Assembly: GCA_965199905.1 (NCBI GenBank) | Contig: OZ241366.1 | Coordinates: 4,402,001 to 4,466,000 of the forward strand | Direction of reading: 5' to 3' | Origin: Ilyomonas sp965199905 | GTDB taxonomy: Bacteria; Bacteroidota; Bacteroidia; Chitinophagales; Chitinophagaceae | Length of the DNA stretch: 64,000 nucleotides | Shown: positions 35,710-43,844 of the stretch, one piece after another | How the letters are laid out: each line of letters starts with the position of its first letter | Position numbering within the stretch: position 1 is the first letter of the stretch | Made by a program: the position numbers and the translations under genes | Notes under the pieces: generated by a model | Database searches by the model: none | Told to the model about the DNA's origin: nothing | The model's input: only the letters and a program-made list of their open reading frames with translations

Positions 35710-36582
35710 ATGACAGTGCTTGAGGCATATCGTCAATTAAGTGTAACGCTGCAGGTGATATACGAGCCGCGCGAAGCCAATCGTATCGCCAGCTTTGTCA
35801 TTGAAGCTCTTACCGGACTAAATAATACGGAGCGCATCGTTCACCGGGATGCTCTTTTTACCCGGCAACAACAAACCCGTTTTAATCACATCGTGCTGGA
35901 TTTACTCAATCACAAACCCGTGCAGTATGTGTTGCAGGAAGCGCATTGGTATGGAATGAAGTTGTACGTAAATGAATCTGTCCTGATTCCGCGTCCTGAA
36001 ACTGAAGAGCTGGTAACCTGGTGTATTGAAGAAATGAAAGCAGGCCCGACGGATAAAAACCTCCGGATACTTGATGTGGGAACCGGCAGCGGAGCTATCG
36101 CCATTGCTTTGCAAAAAGCTTTGCCGTCGGCTGCTGTTTCGGCGGTTGATGTGTCTGTCGATGCCTTGCAGGTTGCGGCGCAAAATGCAGAAGAACAACA
36201 GGTTTCTATATCGCTTTTTAAAGCTGATATCCTTGATACGGAGCAATGGGCAAGCTTGCCTTTATTCGATTGTATCATCAGCAATCCGCCATACATAACA
36301 GAAAAAGAAGCAGAGCAAATGCAGGCGAACGTGCGTCAGTTTGAACCACATCTTGCCTTATTTGTGCCTGATAATAATCCCTTGCTTTTTTATGATGCCA
36401 TCTCTTCCTTTGGTCTAAAGCATTTACATAACAAGGGCTTTCTTTTTTTCGAAATCAATGAATCGTTTGGTAATGAAGTTGCTCAGTTGCTTTCAGCCAA
36501 AGGTTATATAAACGTTGAATTGCGAAAGGATATGCAGGGAAAAGACAGGATGGTGAAAGGAGAGAAGTTTGATAATTTTTAA
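35710..36582 (+). CDS. prmC: Release factor glutamine methyltransferase PrmC
   Basis: A 290-residue SAM-dependent enzyme that methylates the Gln of the GGQ motif in peptide chain release factors. The helical N-terminal domain covers about residues 1-75; the SAM loop is DVGTGSGAIAI (122-132), and the catalytic NPPY lies at 192-195. IPRPETEELV (93-102) is another family signature. It is divergent from ribD; the 49-bp spacer must hold both promoters. Confidence 0.95.
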   Translation: MTVLEAYRQLSVTLQVIYEPREANRIASFVIEALTGLNNTERIVHRDALFTRQQQTRFNHIVLDLLNHKPVQYVLQEAHWYGMKLYVNESVLIPRPETEELVTWCIEEMKAGPTDKNLRILDVGTGSGAIAIALQKALPSAAVSAVDVSVDALQVAAQNAEEQQVSISLFKADILDTEQWASLPLFDCIISNPPYITEKEAEQMQANVRQFEPHLALFVPDNNPLLFYDAISSFGLKHLHNKGFLFFEINESFGNEVAQLLSAKGYINVELRKDMQGKDRMVKGEKFDNF

Positions 36583-36648
36583 CTGGTAATTGCTAATTGA
36601 AGAATATAAACAAATGCCCACCGTCAACTATCATCTGACGCCTCTCAT

Positions 36649-37047
36649 CTACTTCACATTCGCTACTACTTTGGCACCGGCGCGCTTGGCGCTTTGCATA
36701 ATATGAAATACTTCGCCATAGTAAGAAGACGTATCGGCATTAATAACAACCGATGGTGTATCAATGGTGCTGCGCATTTTGCCTACTTCTTCTTTTAATA
36801 AAGAATCTACCTGGCTGATATCAACAGCACGCTGACCGAGGAAAATTTTTTGTTCTTTATTGATAGAAATAACGATGTTCTGTTTGGCTTTTGTGTCCCT
36901 GGTTCCTTTCGGGTTGTTCACCTTTACTACGTTAGGATTGGCAAGTGTTGACACGATAAGAAAAAAGAACAGCAGGATGAACAGCAAGTCGTTCAGCGTA
37001 CCGGCGTGTATCTCTCCGTGCGATCGGTTTCGTTTGCGGATGTTCAT
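36649..37047 (-). CDS. ExbD/TolR-family biopolymer transport protein
   Basis: A 132-residue inner membrane protein with one N-terminal helix (about 18-37, LNDLLFILLFFFLIVSTLAN) and a periplasmic domain. It belongs to the proton-driven ExbB-ExbD or TolQ-TolR motors. The Asp-rich helix start (the conserved Asp just inside the membrane is seen as Asp19 in TLNDLLF) fits the proton pathway. It follows the ExbB-like gene by 97 bp on the same strand. It probably energises TonB, which SusC-type importers require, or the Tol system. Confidence 0.88.
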   Translation of the reverse strand: MNIRKRNRSHGEIHAGTLNDLLFILLFFFLIVSTLANPNVVKVNNPKGTRDTKAKQNIVISINKEQKIFLGQRAVDISQVDSLLKEEVGKMRSTIDTPSVVINADTSSYYGEVFHIMQSAKRAGAKVVANVK

Positions 37048-37144
37048 GTTTTAGTTGATGGCTGGTTGTTGACAGTTGATGTTAAAGAAGCGATTCGATT
37101 AAGGCTTTTACCATTAACCATTTACATTTTCCATTTAACAATAA

Positions 37145-37819
37145 TTATCTTGTTGGCTCTTGCAATACGTCTAAAAACTCGGCGCTGGCGGCTTCCATTT
37201 TATTGGCAGTTTTGTCTATCTGCGCGGTTAAAAAGTTATAGCCTACATAAGCCAGCAAGCCAACAATCAAACCCGTAGCAGATGTAATCATTTTAGTATA
37301 AATACCACCGGCAATTTCACCCAACTGAAGCTCACCTTTCGAAGCAATATTGGAGAACAGTTGCAGCATACCGACAATGGTTCCGAGGAAGCCAAACATA
37401 GGCGCAATGCCGGCAATGAGTGAAAGAACGGAAAGATTGCGTTCCATTTTATACATCTCAAGCTTGCCCACATTCTCCATGCTTTTCTCAATGTTTTCTA
37501 TCGGTTTTCCAATGCGCTGCAAGCCTTTGTCTATCATACGTGCAACCGGGTTATCTGTATTGCGGGCAATGTTTCGCGCGCTGGTTAGGTTTCCGGTCAA
37601 AATATTATCGCGGATGATATTCATGAAGTTCGATTCAATATTCGCAGCCTTACGGATGGCAATGAGCCGCTCGAAAAAAACAAAAATAGAAGCCGCAAAC
37701 AGCAGGTACAACGGATACATAATCCATCCGCCTTTATTAAGTAAACTACCCAGAGTTTCTGCCTGTGGTTGTATAGTAGTAGCGGTGCTGTCTGCCACCT
37801 GTAATAAAATCCCCGTCAT
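37145..37819 (-). CDS. ExbB/TolQ/MotA-family proton channel protein
   Basis: A 224-residue inner membrane protein with three helices: about 33-51 (GWIMYPLYLLFAASIFVFF), 132-156 (LSLIAGIAPMFGFLGTIVGML) and 178-202 (ITSATGLIVGLLAYVGYNFL). The MotA/TolQ/ExbB signature is in GTIVGMLQLF and the last helix. It has an extended, Thr/Gln-rich N-terminus before the first helix. Pairs with the ExbD-like gene downstream. Confidence 0.9.
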   Translation of the reverse strand: MTGILLQVADSTATTIQPQAETLGSLLNKGGWIMYPLYLLFAASIFVFFERLIAIRKAANIESNFMNIIRDNILTGNLTSARNIARNTDNPVARMIDKGLQRIGKPIENIEKSMENVGKLEMYKMERNLSVLSLIAGIAPMFGFLGTIVGMLQLFSNIASKGELQLGEIAGGIYTKMITSATGLIVGLLAYVGYNFLTAQIDKTANKMEAASAEFLDVLQEPTR

Positions 37820-38050
37820 GCTCTGTTGATTGATGTGCGCTAAAGTAGTTGGTAACGCATCATTAACGGGATGTTTGTGAATAAATTACATGAAGGGAGA
37901 TTTTTAAAAAATGTTTTTCACAATAGAGGGAACACGGTTGATATGGATTGCGTGAAAGGATATATAGGATTTAATAATTAATAGGTAAGATTGAATAATG
38001 CTTAAAATTACAAGCTTATTAGTACTGATAGGGGTTCAATAATATTCAAT

Positions 38051-38794
38051 CTAAAAGTCAATTCCCACCCAGCTTTTTTTATTCTCTTCGTATTTTTTAA
38101 AGTTGAACTGGTATAGCTTTCCCGGGCGATGCGAGACATTGTTTTCATATTCGCCGGTATCAATCAGGAAGTCCATATTGAAGAATTTCTTCCTGAAATT
38201 TCGCCGGTCCATTTTCGTGTTTAAAATGGCTTCGTATAAAAGCTGAAGATCGCGCAGAGAGAATTTTTCCGGTAATAAATTAAAACCAAGCGGGTGCTCC
38301 TGTATGCGTTTCTGAAGCCATTCATAACATTCGCTGATGATGAGACTATGGTCGAACGCCATGTTCTGCAAGCCTTGTACATTGTGCCAGTGCAGCTCGT
38401 TGTCCATCTTTTTTAACTGGTGGTCTTTAATGTTAAGCAGCGAACAATAAGCAACCGTTAATACACGACCGCCGGGATGCCGGTGCGGATGACTGAACGT
38501 GCGCACTTCTTCCAGGTACACATCATCCATGCCTGTGCGTTGTTTCAGCACGCGATAAGCAGCCTCGGTAAGTTCTTCATTGTTGATAGCAAAGTCGCCA
38601 AGCAAGCTCCACTTGTCTTTATAAACTTCAAGATCGCTGCGAATAAGCAATACTTTTAGTTCATTTTCATCAAAGCCAAATATCACGCAGTCTACCGTTA
38701 TGGGCACACATGGGTAAGAAGCAACCAGCGCTTCCGCGTCTGCAATTAGCATCGTGTTGTGTTCAGTTGTAGCAGTCATTTCTGCAAAAGCCAT
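38051..38794 (-). CDS. Nudix-fold transcriptional regulator (NrtR/AraR type)
   Basis: A 247-residue protein. The N-terminal Nudix fold has VPITVDCVIFGFDENELKVL and WSLLGDF, but the Nudix box is degraded: where catalytic members have REUXEE, this one reads RVLKQR before TGM, so hydrolysis is unlikely. The C-terminal part (about 165-247; FSLRDLQLLYEAILNTKMD, RRNFRKKFF) is the winged-helix DNA-binding domain of NrtR-like regulators. Bacteroidota relatives include AraR, which responds to arabinose; a sugar or nucleotide ligand is likely but unknown. Stand-alone gene. Confidence 0.85.
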   Translation of the reverse strand: MAFAEMTATTEHNTMLIADAEALVASYPCVPITVDCVIFGFDENELKVLLIRSDLEVYKDKWSLLGDFAINNEELTEAAYRVLKQRTGMDDVYLEEVRTFSHPHRHPGGRVLTVAYCSLLNIKDHQLKKMDNELHWHNVQGLQNMAFDHSLIISECYEWLQKRIQEHPLGFNLLPEKFSLRDLQLLYEAILNTKMDRRNFRKKFFNMDFLIDTGEYENNVSHRPGKLYQFNFKKYEENKKSWVGIDF

Positions 38795-38929
38795 CGTCAG
38801 TTGTATTTAAAAAAGCAATCAAAGTGTAGAGAGTACACGAATGTATACGATTACTTCGAGAGCGACAAGCAGCAGAAAACTTTTTAAAAAACGTAATTTT
38901 TTTTTTGAAGTATAAAAAATTCTTTTTTA

Positions 38930-38944
38930 CTTTGTATTTCAAAG
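38930..38944. promoter_or_regulatory. Palindromic operator, site 1
   Basis: CTTTGTATTTCAAAG, 13 of 15 positions symmetric, followed by TGCTTT, ends 7 bp before the ATG at 38952. An almost identical site precedes the creD-like gene. The TTTG inside it may double as part of the -7 region, so a bound repressor would block polymerase. Confidence 0.65.
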
Positions 38945-38951
38945 TGCTTTT

Positions 38952-39623
38952 ATGAATGAAGAAACCGGGCATCTGCAAACGTTGAAAGACATCCGGTCCA
39001 TGATGGAAAAAAGTAGCCGCTTTATCAGCCTTAGCGGGCTAAGCGGTGTAGCAGCAGGCATCTGTGCATTGATAGGCGCCGGCTTTGCTCATAACATATT
39101 GGGTGGCGCAATATTGCACAGCGGCGATAAAGCAGATAACACTCGTTTTTCGCGTGTGCCTGTTAGTGAAATTACCCTGAAGGAATATATGGGCAATTCA
39201 TTGTTCCAGATTGCCATTGGCGTTATCATCGCAGCACTGTTTTTTGGTTTTCTCTTCACTTATTTACGTAGCCGCAAAACAGGCGTGCCTATTTGGGGTT
39301 CGCAGGCAAGAAGATTGCTTATTAATGTTTCGATTCCAATGATAGCTGGCGGCATTTATCTTTTGAAACTGATAGACAATGGGAGCTATGGGCTTATTGC
39401 GCCGGGATGCTTATTATTCTATGGCTTATCATTGCTGAATGCAAGCCGCTATACACTGAATGAGATTCGCTATCTTGGTTATGCTGAAGTGTTGCTCGGA
39501 ATTATCAACTTATTTTTTATTGGTAATGGTTTGTTTTTTTGGGCAATTGGTTTCGGCGTTTTGCATATTCTCTATGGCGCATTCATGTGGTGGAAATACG
39601 AGCGCGCCGGTGATGTAAATTAA
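38952..39623 (+). CDS. Multi-pass membrane protein of the creD unit
   Basis: A 223-residue protein with about six predicted helices (near 29-48, 84-105, 121-137, 146-161, 171-190, 196-212) and no recognised family domain. The N-terminus is cytoplasmic and acidic (MNEETGHLQTLKDIRSMMEK). Its stop is 1 bp from the regulator gene's start, so the two are coupled. Co-occurrence with the regulator and CreD-like protein suggests a shared envelope-stress function; that is inference. Confidence 0.75.
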   Translation: MNEETGHLQTLKDIRSMMEKSSRFISLSGLSGVAAGICALIGAGFAHNILGGAILHSGDKADNTRFSRVPVSEITLKEYMGNSLFQIAIGVIIAALFFGFLFTYLRSRKTGVPIWGSQARRLLINVSIPMIAGGIYLLKLIDNGSYGLIAPGCLLFYGLSLLNASRYTLNEIRYLGYAEVLLGIINLFFIGNGLFFWAIGFGVLHILYGAFMWWKYERAGDVN

Positions 39624-39624
39624 A

Positions 39625-39927
39625 ATGATGAACAACCCGATAGAGAAATTAAATAAAGTATTCGACAGCCGCGTGCGCCTCGGTATTATGAGTGCGCTGC
39701 TGGTGAATGACGATGTGAATTATAACTCCTTAAAAGAACTGATGGAAATAACAGACGGCAATTTGGCCAGTCATTTAAAAACATTGGAAGACAACGGTTA
39801 TATAAAAATGAGCAAAGGATTTATAGGGCGAAAAACAAATACAGTGTATTCTGTAACGAAAGCAGGCGAGAAGGCATTTAAAGAGCATCTCGATGCGCTT
39901 GAAAAGATGATCAAAAGCATAGGATAA
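39625..39927 (+). CDS. Winged-helix transcriptional regulator
   Basis: A 100-residue ArsR/MarR-like winged-helix protein. The recognition region reads NYNSLKELMEITDGNLASHL, then KTLEDNGYIKMSKGF and the wing RKTNTVYSVTKAGEKAF, the pattern of the HTH_27-type regulators. No ligand domain is present. Two ATG codons occur in tandem; either start is possible. The two matching 15-bp palindromes that flank this gene are its probable binding sites, so it should control its own operon and creD. Confidence 0.88.
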   Translation: MMNNPIEKLNKVFDSRVRLGIMSALLVNDDVNYNSLKELMEITDGNLASHLKTLEDNGYIKMSKGFIGRKTNTVYSVTKAGEKAFKEHLDALEKMIKSIG

Positions 39928-39944
39928 ATTTTTTTGTCAAAATA

Positions 39945-39959
39945 CTTTGTAATACAAAG
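39945..39959. promoter_or_regulatory. Palindromic operator, site 2
   Basis: CTTTGTAATACAAAG, a perfect 7-bp inverted repeat around one A, followed by CGCTTT and 10 bp before the ATG at 39970. It matches site 1 in 13 of 15 positions and in the flanking TGCTTT/CGCTTT, which supports one regulator binding both. Confidence 0.7.
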
Positions 39960-39969
39960 CGCTTTCAAA

Positions 39970-41805
39970 ATGAAAATCAGAAGAATTTATAAAGATGCAA
40001 TTATTGCCGTACGACTCTGGTTGTGGACTTCATTTATCCTGGCTGCAGGAATGGCTGCGTATGTCGGTTTCACAGAAGATATTCCGCTAAACTTCCTTTT
40101 TGCTATTCCTTTCTTTATTGCTGCACTGGTTGGCAGTATGCCTGCTGCGCTTATCCTGTATTTCCGGATAATTGGTATTAAAAAAGCGCCCGTTTCTGTA
40201 AACCAAAAGTTTTCACTGTTAATGTCTCTTTGCCTTTTGATTGCTTTTTTATATGGCTTACCAGGTGGTTTTTTGTCAGAGGTATTTTATCAAAACATCG
40301 ATAATTACTTTTTCTGTTTCGGCGGCGTAACCGCCGTTATTTTCCTCATTTCACTACTGGCAGTTGGCATTAATACTAAGGTGTTGACTGTTTATTTCTC
40401 ATCTCCGGTTTTTTTAGATCATCAATCAAATACAACACATATGCAACACGAGCAACCATCGCCTGAAGTAGGCAGCCAGTCTCAGTTTCAGCCAGTATTA
40501 TCAGAACCTAAACCGGTAAACAAAACACTTATTAAAGTTGCCATTACCGCTGCGCTCATCCTGCTGATGATGATACCGGTAAGCTATATACAAAGCTTAA
40601 TAACGGAGCGGCAGGAGCGGCAGGAACAAATTGTAAAAGAAGTAAGCAGCAAATGGGCTGCGGACCAAACGGTAACACCTTTATACCTTGTAATTCCTTA
40701 CAAAACCGGCGACTCACTGAACAAAAAAGAAGTGACGGAAAACCTGGTAATTCTTCCTGAGCAGGTATCGGTAAAAGGAAATATTGAGCCCGAAAAAAGG
40801 CACCGTTCCACTTATGATGTATTGCTTTATCGCAGCAAGCTCGACATCAGTGGTGAGTTTCGTTTTTCATTACCTAAAAATATACCTGCCGATAAACTGG
40901 TACTAACAGAAGCCAGGCTTTGTACCGGCGTCAGCGATTTTAAAGGCATTGAGAAAAAAGTAAGCATTCGCTTTGGTAATAATGATGTGTTGCTCTCTCC
41001 AGGCTTGCCGGTCGATATTGATAGCAATGGCTTATCGGCACCCGTTGAAATTACAGATGCACAGGTAAATACTTCCATTCCTTTTAGCTTCTCACTTTCG
41101 CTCAAAGGCAGCAGCAGCCTGCATTTCAAGCCTTTAAGTGGCAACAGCAGTTTTGAAATGGCTTCCTCTTGGCCGCATCCTTCTTTTGACGGAAATGTAA
41201 TACCGGTAAGGGATAATGGTAATGAAGAAGCAGGCTTCCCCGCCAGGTGGAGTTTCAGCAATGCCAACCTTCCATTTGCCACTACACTACAGGGCGATGC
41301 GATAAAAAGCTATAACGATTTGTCCTTCGGTGTCAGCCTTATTCAGCCGGTTGATCAATACGCGAAGTCAATGCGCAGTATCAAGTATGCCATACTTATC
41401 ATCGGGCTTACGTTTGCTTTATTCTTCATAGTAGAAGTTTTACAGAAGAATCCAGTGCATCCTATCCAGTATATTTTGGTCGGGTTTGCGCTCGTAATTT
41501 TCTATTCACTTCTTGTTTCTATCAGTGAATTTATTCCATTTGATTATGCTTATTTGGTAGCATCTGTAGCTACGATTGTGCTGATTACTTTATACACCAA
41601 AAGCCATTTTAAAAACCGGAAGACGGCAGGCATTTTCTTCGGTGTGCTGGCTGGCTTGTATGGCTTTATTTATATACTTATTAGTTTGGAAGATACAGCG
41701 CTTTTAACCGGAAGCATTGCTTTGTTTGTTGTGCTTGCCATAGCCATGTACGCTACGCGAAAGATCAATTGGTATCAGCCATTGGGAGCAAAAGAAAACA
41801 ATTAG
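39970..41805 (+). CDS. creD: CreD-like inner membrane protein with extra N-terminal membrane domain
   Basis: A 611-residue protein. The ATG at 39970 (MKIRRIYKDAI) is chosen over a TTG that would lie upstream of the operator. From about residue 185 on it follows the CreD pattern: a helix, then ITERQERQEQIVKEVSSKWA and LYLVIPYK, a large periplasmic beta domain, and about five C-terminal helices. E. coli CreD (about 450 residues) is an envelope-integrity protein of the CreBC regulon. Residues 1 to about 165 add four helices that ordinary CreD lacks. Preceded by operator site 2. Confidence 0.82.
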   Translation: MKIRRIYKDAIIAVRLWLWTSFILAAGMAAYVGFTEDIPLNFLFAIPFFIAALVGSMPAALILYFRIIGIKKAPVSVNQKFSLLMSLCLLIAFLYGLPGGFLSEVFYQNIDNYFFCFGGVTAVIFLISLLAVGINTKVLTVYFSSPVFLDHQSNTTHMQHEQPSPEVGSQSQFQPVLSEPKPVNKTLIKVAITAALILLMMIPVSYIQSLITERQERQEQIVKEVSSKWAADQTVTPLYLVIPYKTGDSLNKKEVTENLVILPEQVSVKGNIEPEKRHRSTYDVLLYRSKLDISGEFRFSLPKNIPADKLVLTEARLCTGVSDFKGIEKKVSIRFGNNDVLLSPGLPVDIDSNGLSAPVEITDAQVNTSIPFSFSLSLKGSSSLHFKPLSGNSSFEMASSWPHPSFDGNVIPVRDNGNEEAGFPARWSFSNANLPFATTLQGDAIKSYNDLSFGVSLIQPVDQYAKSMRSIKYAILIIGLTFALFFIVEVLQKNPVHPIQYILVGFALVIFYSLLVSISEFIPFDYAYLVASVATIVLITLYTKSHFKNRKTAGIFFGVLAGLYGFIYILISLEDTALLTGSIALFVVLAIAMYATRKINWYQPLGAKENN

Positions 41806-41834
41806 TTCCCATCATCTATCTAAACATATTTATC

Positions 41835-42629
41835 ATGAACCTGAGCGAAAAATGGATTGCGCATTTCAGTGCTAACCTGAAAGAGCAGCGCATCAACTGG
41901 CAACAGCAACCGAGCATTACAAAAGAAGAAATAGCCACCCTGATTCCTTCTTTGCAAGCGTGGCAACTGGGCGAAACTTCTGATGGCAGCAACCTGCTTT
42001 GCGCTGCCACCAAATATGCCCGCAGTATAAACGAGCCGGGCTATGTAGACGCGATTGCTCTTTTCATAAAAGAAGAACAAAAGCATGGTGAAAACCTGGG
42101 TTTTTATTTAGATGTCATTGGTGAAAAACGGATTGGTAAAAACCGGGGCGATTCATTGTTCCGGTACATCCGTCATTTCAGCACCAGTATGGAAATATGG
42201 ACACTTGCCGTGATAACAGTAGAGAGCGCTGCACAGGTTTATTACCAGGCATTAAAAGATGCTACCCGATGTATATTACTGAAAAGTATTTGCACTGATA
42301 TTCTCACCGATGAAGCGTATCGTATTTCGTTTCAGGTTGAGCGGATGAAGACGCTGTATGAACCGAAACCGAGGTGGAAAAAACAGTTGCTAAACGGCTT
42401 ATATCTTTTCTTTTATATCTGTACAGCTATCATTATCTGGCTGGCGCATAAGAAAGTATTTATGGCTGGAGGCAATACATTTCGCAGCTACGCGCGCAAG
42501 ATGAAATACAAGTATCTGAAAACGCTGAAGCGATTATCATCTGAAGATAAACCGCCTCGTTTAATAAGGGAAGATATGATGTTGTTCACGCTGGCGCAGA
42601 CGTTATTAAAACCGCATAAACTGAATTAA
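41835..42629 (+). CDS. Ferritin-like-fold protein with an incomplete second iron motif
   Basis: A 264-residue protein from the ATG at 41835. The pattern of diiron ferritin-like proteins is seen: Glu47 in LGETSDG, Glu81-Gln-Lys-His84 in IKEEQKHG, Glu130 in VESAAQ, and Glu160 in TDEAYR. The second motif should be ExxH, but position 163 is Arg. A hydrophobic helix follows at about 188-204 (LYLFFYICTAIIIWLA), so it is membrane-associated. Function unknown; diiron redox chemistry may be lost or altered. Starts 29 bp after the creD stop and could be in the same transcript. Confidence 0.65.
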   Translation: MNLSEKWIAHFSANLKEQRINWQQQPSITKEEIATLIPSLQAWQLGETSDGSNLLCAATKYARSINEPGYVDAIALFIKEEQKHGENLGFYLDVIGEKRIGKNRGDSLFRYIRHFSTSMEIWTLAVITVESAAQVYYQALKDATRCILLKSICTDILTDEAYRISFQVERMKTLYEPKPRWKKQLLNGLYLFFYICTAIIIWLAHKKVFMAGGNTFRSYARKMKYKYLKTLKRLSSEDKPPRLIREDMMLFTLAQTLLKPHKLN

Positions 42630-42675
42630 CCTGAACCCTTTTCAACCCTGACCCTTTTTATTTAAAAATTAGATT

Positions 42676-43134
42676 ATGATACAATCGATAAATGATGTGA
42701 GACTCAAGCGGCAAGCGACAAGCTGCAAGAAGAAACCGGAAAATGAAAAGCACACATCCTTTAAAAAGCAAATTGCCCTTACCAAAGCATTCGGCTACGC
42801 ATTTTTTGGCCTCTTCCTGTTTTTTAAAATGGAACGAAACGGAAAGATACAATTGTCGCTCGCCCTGCTGGTAACGGCTTTTGGTATCGCTTTGCAAATC
42901 AGTGCGCAGGAATGGATTTACGTATTGCTGTGCATAGCTGTTGTGCTGTCTCTGGAAATGCTGAACAGCGCTATAGAAAAGCTATGCGATATGGTATGTG
43001 CCGAATACAATACCACCATTAAAATCGTCAAAGATGTAAGTGCAGGTGCGGTGCTGTGGACATCACTCATCAGCCTCATTGTTGCCGCCATTATTTTTTT
43101 ACCTAAAATTACAACTCTATGTTTTCCAAAATAA
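42676..43134 (+). CDS. dgkA: Diacylglycerol/undecaprenol kinase family protein
   Basis: A 152-residue small trimeric-type membrane kinase. Three helices; the signature EMLNSAIEKLCD (Glu94 and Glu101) and KDVSAGAVL (from Lys119) match DgkA, which phosphorylates diacylglycerol or undecaprenol with ATP. Family members are about 120 residues; here about 30 polar residues (KRQATSCKKKPENEKH) precede the first conserved part. These are encoded by a short 7-bp tandem repeat at 42705-42729, so the N-terminus may have grown by repeat insertion. Overlaps the next gene by 16 bp. Confidence 0.9.
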   Translation: MIQSINDVRLKRQATSCKKKPENEKHTSFKKQIALTKAFGYAFFGLFLFFKMERNGKIQLSLALLVTAFGIALQISAQEWIYVLLCIAVVLSLEMLNSAIEKLCDMVCAEYNTTIKIVKDVSAGAVLWTSLISLIVAAIIFLPKITTLCFPK

Positions 43135-43793
43135 CGAAGCTGGAAAGAACGATGCTTCTTTCTTTTTCCTTTACTATACTCGTCTCACTTGTAAGGCTTT
43201 TGTACACAGGTAAATACGATTTCTTATTTTATCCGTGGAATCTCTTTCTGGCTGCAATTCCTTACCTCTTTGCTCGCAAACTGTCTTTGGATAGAAAGCG
43301 GATTGCCAATGGTGTATTGATGGCAGGCTGGCTCTTGTTTTTCCCGAATGCGCCGTACCTTATCACCGATGTATTTCATTTTCGCCAAACAACTGATGCA
43401 CCTGTTTGGTTTGACTTAATCCTTGTGATGTCCGGTGCCTGGAACGGGCTCATGGCAGGTATGATTTCCTTATTGTATGTTGAACGGTTTCTCTTTCGTT
43501 TTATAACAGAAAACCGGGTGAAGTGGATTAGTGCCGGCTTTATTATTTTATGCAGCTACGGTGTGTATGTGGGCCGGTATTGGCGCTTCAATAGCTGGGA
43601 TATCGTTGCGCAGCCAAAGGCTTTATTGCATGCTTCTGCGGGCACTATTTTTCATCCGCATTATCATGTTGGTATCTGGGCATTTACATTAGTGTTTGGT
43701 GTTATGATGTATCTTATTTACACTACGATGAAGTTGTTTGCGGGTATTGGATTTAATAACAGTACCTTACCTGATGCCTCATCGATAATGTAA
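43119..43793 (+). CDS. DUF1361 membrane protein
   Basis: A 224-residue protein with about seven hydrophobic helices. The DUF1361 signature is clear: LLFFPNAPYLITDVFHFR, then PVWFDLILVMSGAWNGLMAG, GVYVGRYWRFNSWD. The family is of unknown function, widespread in Firmicutes and Bacteroidota. It starts inside the 3' end of dgkA, which implies translational coupling. Confidence 0.87.
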   Translation: MFSKITKLERTMLLSFSFTILVSLVRLLYTGKYDFLFYPWNLFLAAIPYLFARKLSLDRKRIANGVLMAGWLLFFPNAPYLITDVFHFRQTTDAPVWFDLILVMSGAWNGLMAGMISLLYVERFLFRFITENRVKWISAGFIILCSYGVYVGRYWRFNSWDIVAQPKALLHASAGTIFHPHYHVGIWAFTLVFGVMMYLIYTTMKLFAGIGFNNSTLPDASSIM

Positions 43794-43844
43794 AGTCCGC
43801 ATATAGCTGATAAGGTTATCTGCTTACTAATACAATGTATAAGA

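Noticed and set aside
36590..37140. Short recurring words (CATCTGACGCCTCTCATCT, GTTGACAGTTGATG, CCATTAACCATTTACATTT) in gaps around exbD
   Set aside because: They look like low-complexity intergenic text but are too short and irregular to define an element.
37991..38055. GATTGAATA and TATTCAATC inverted pair at the end of the Nudix regulator gene
   Set aside because: Arms are only 9 bp, about 45 bp apart and A/T-rich, without a T-run; too weak to call a terminator.
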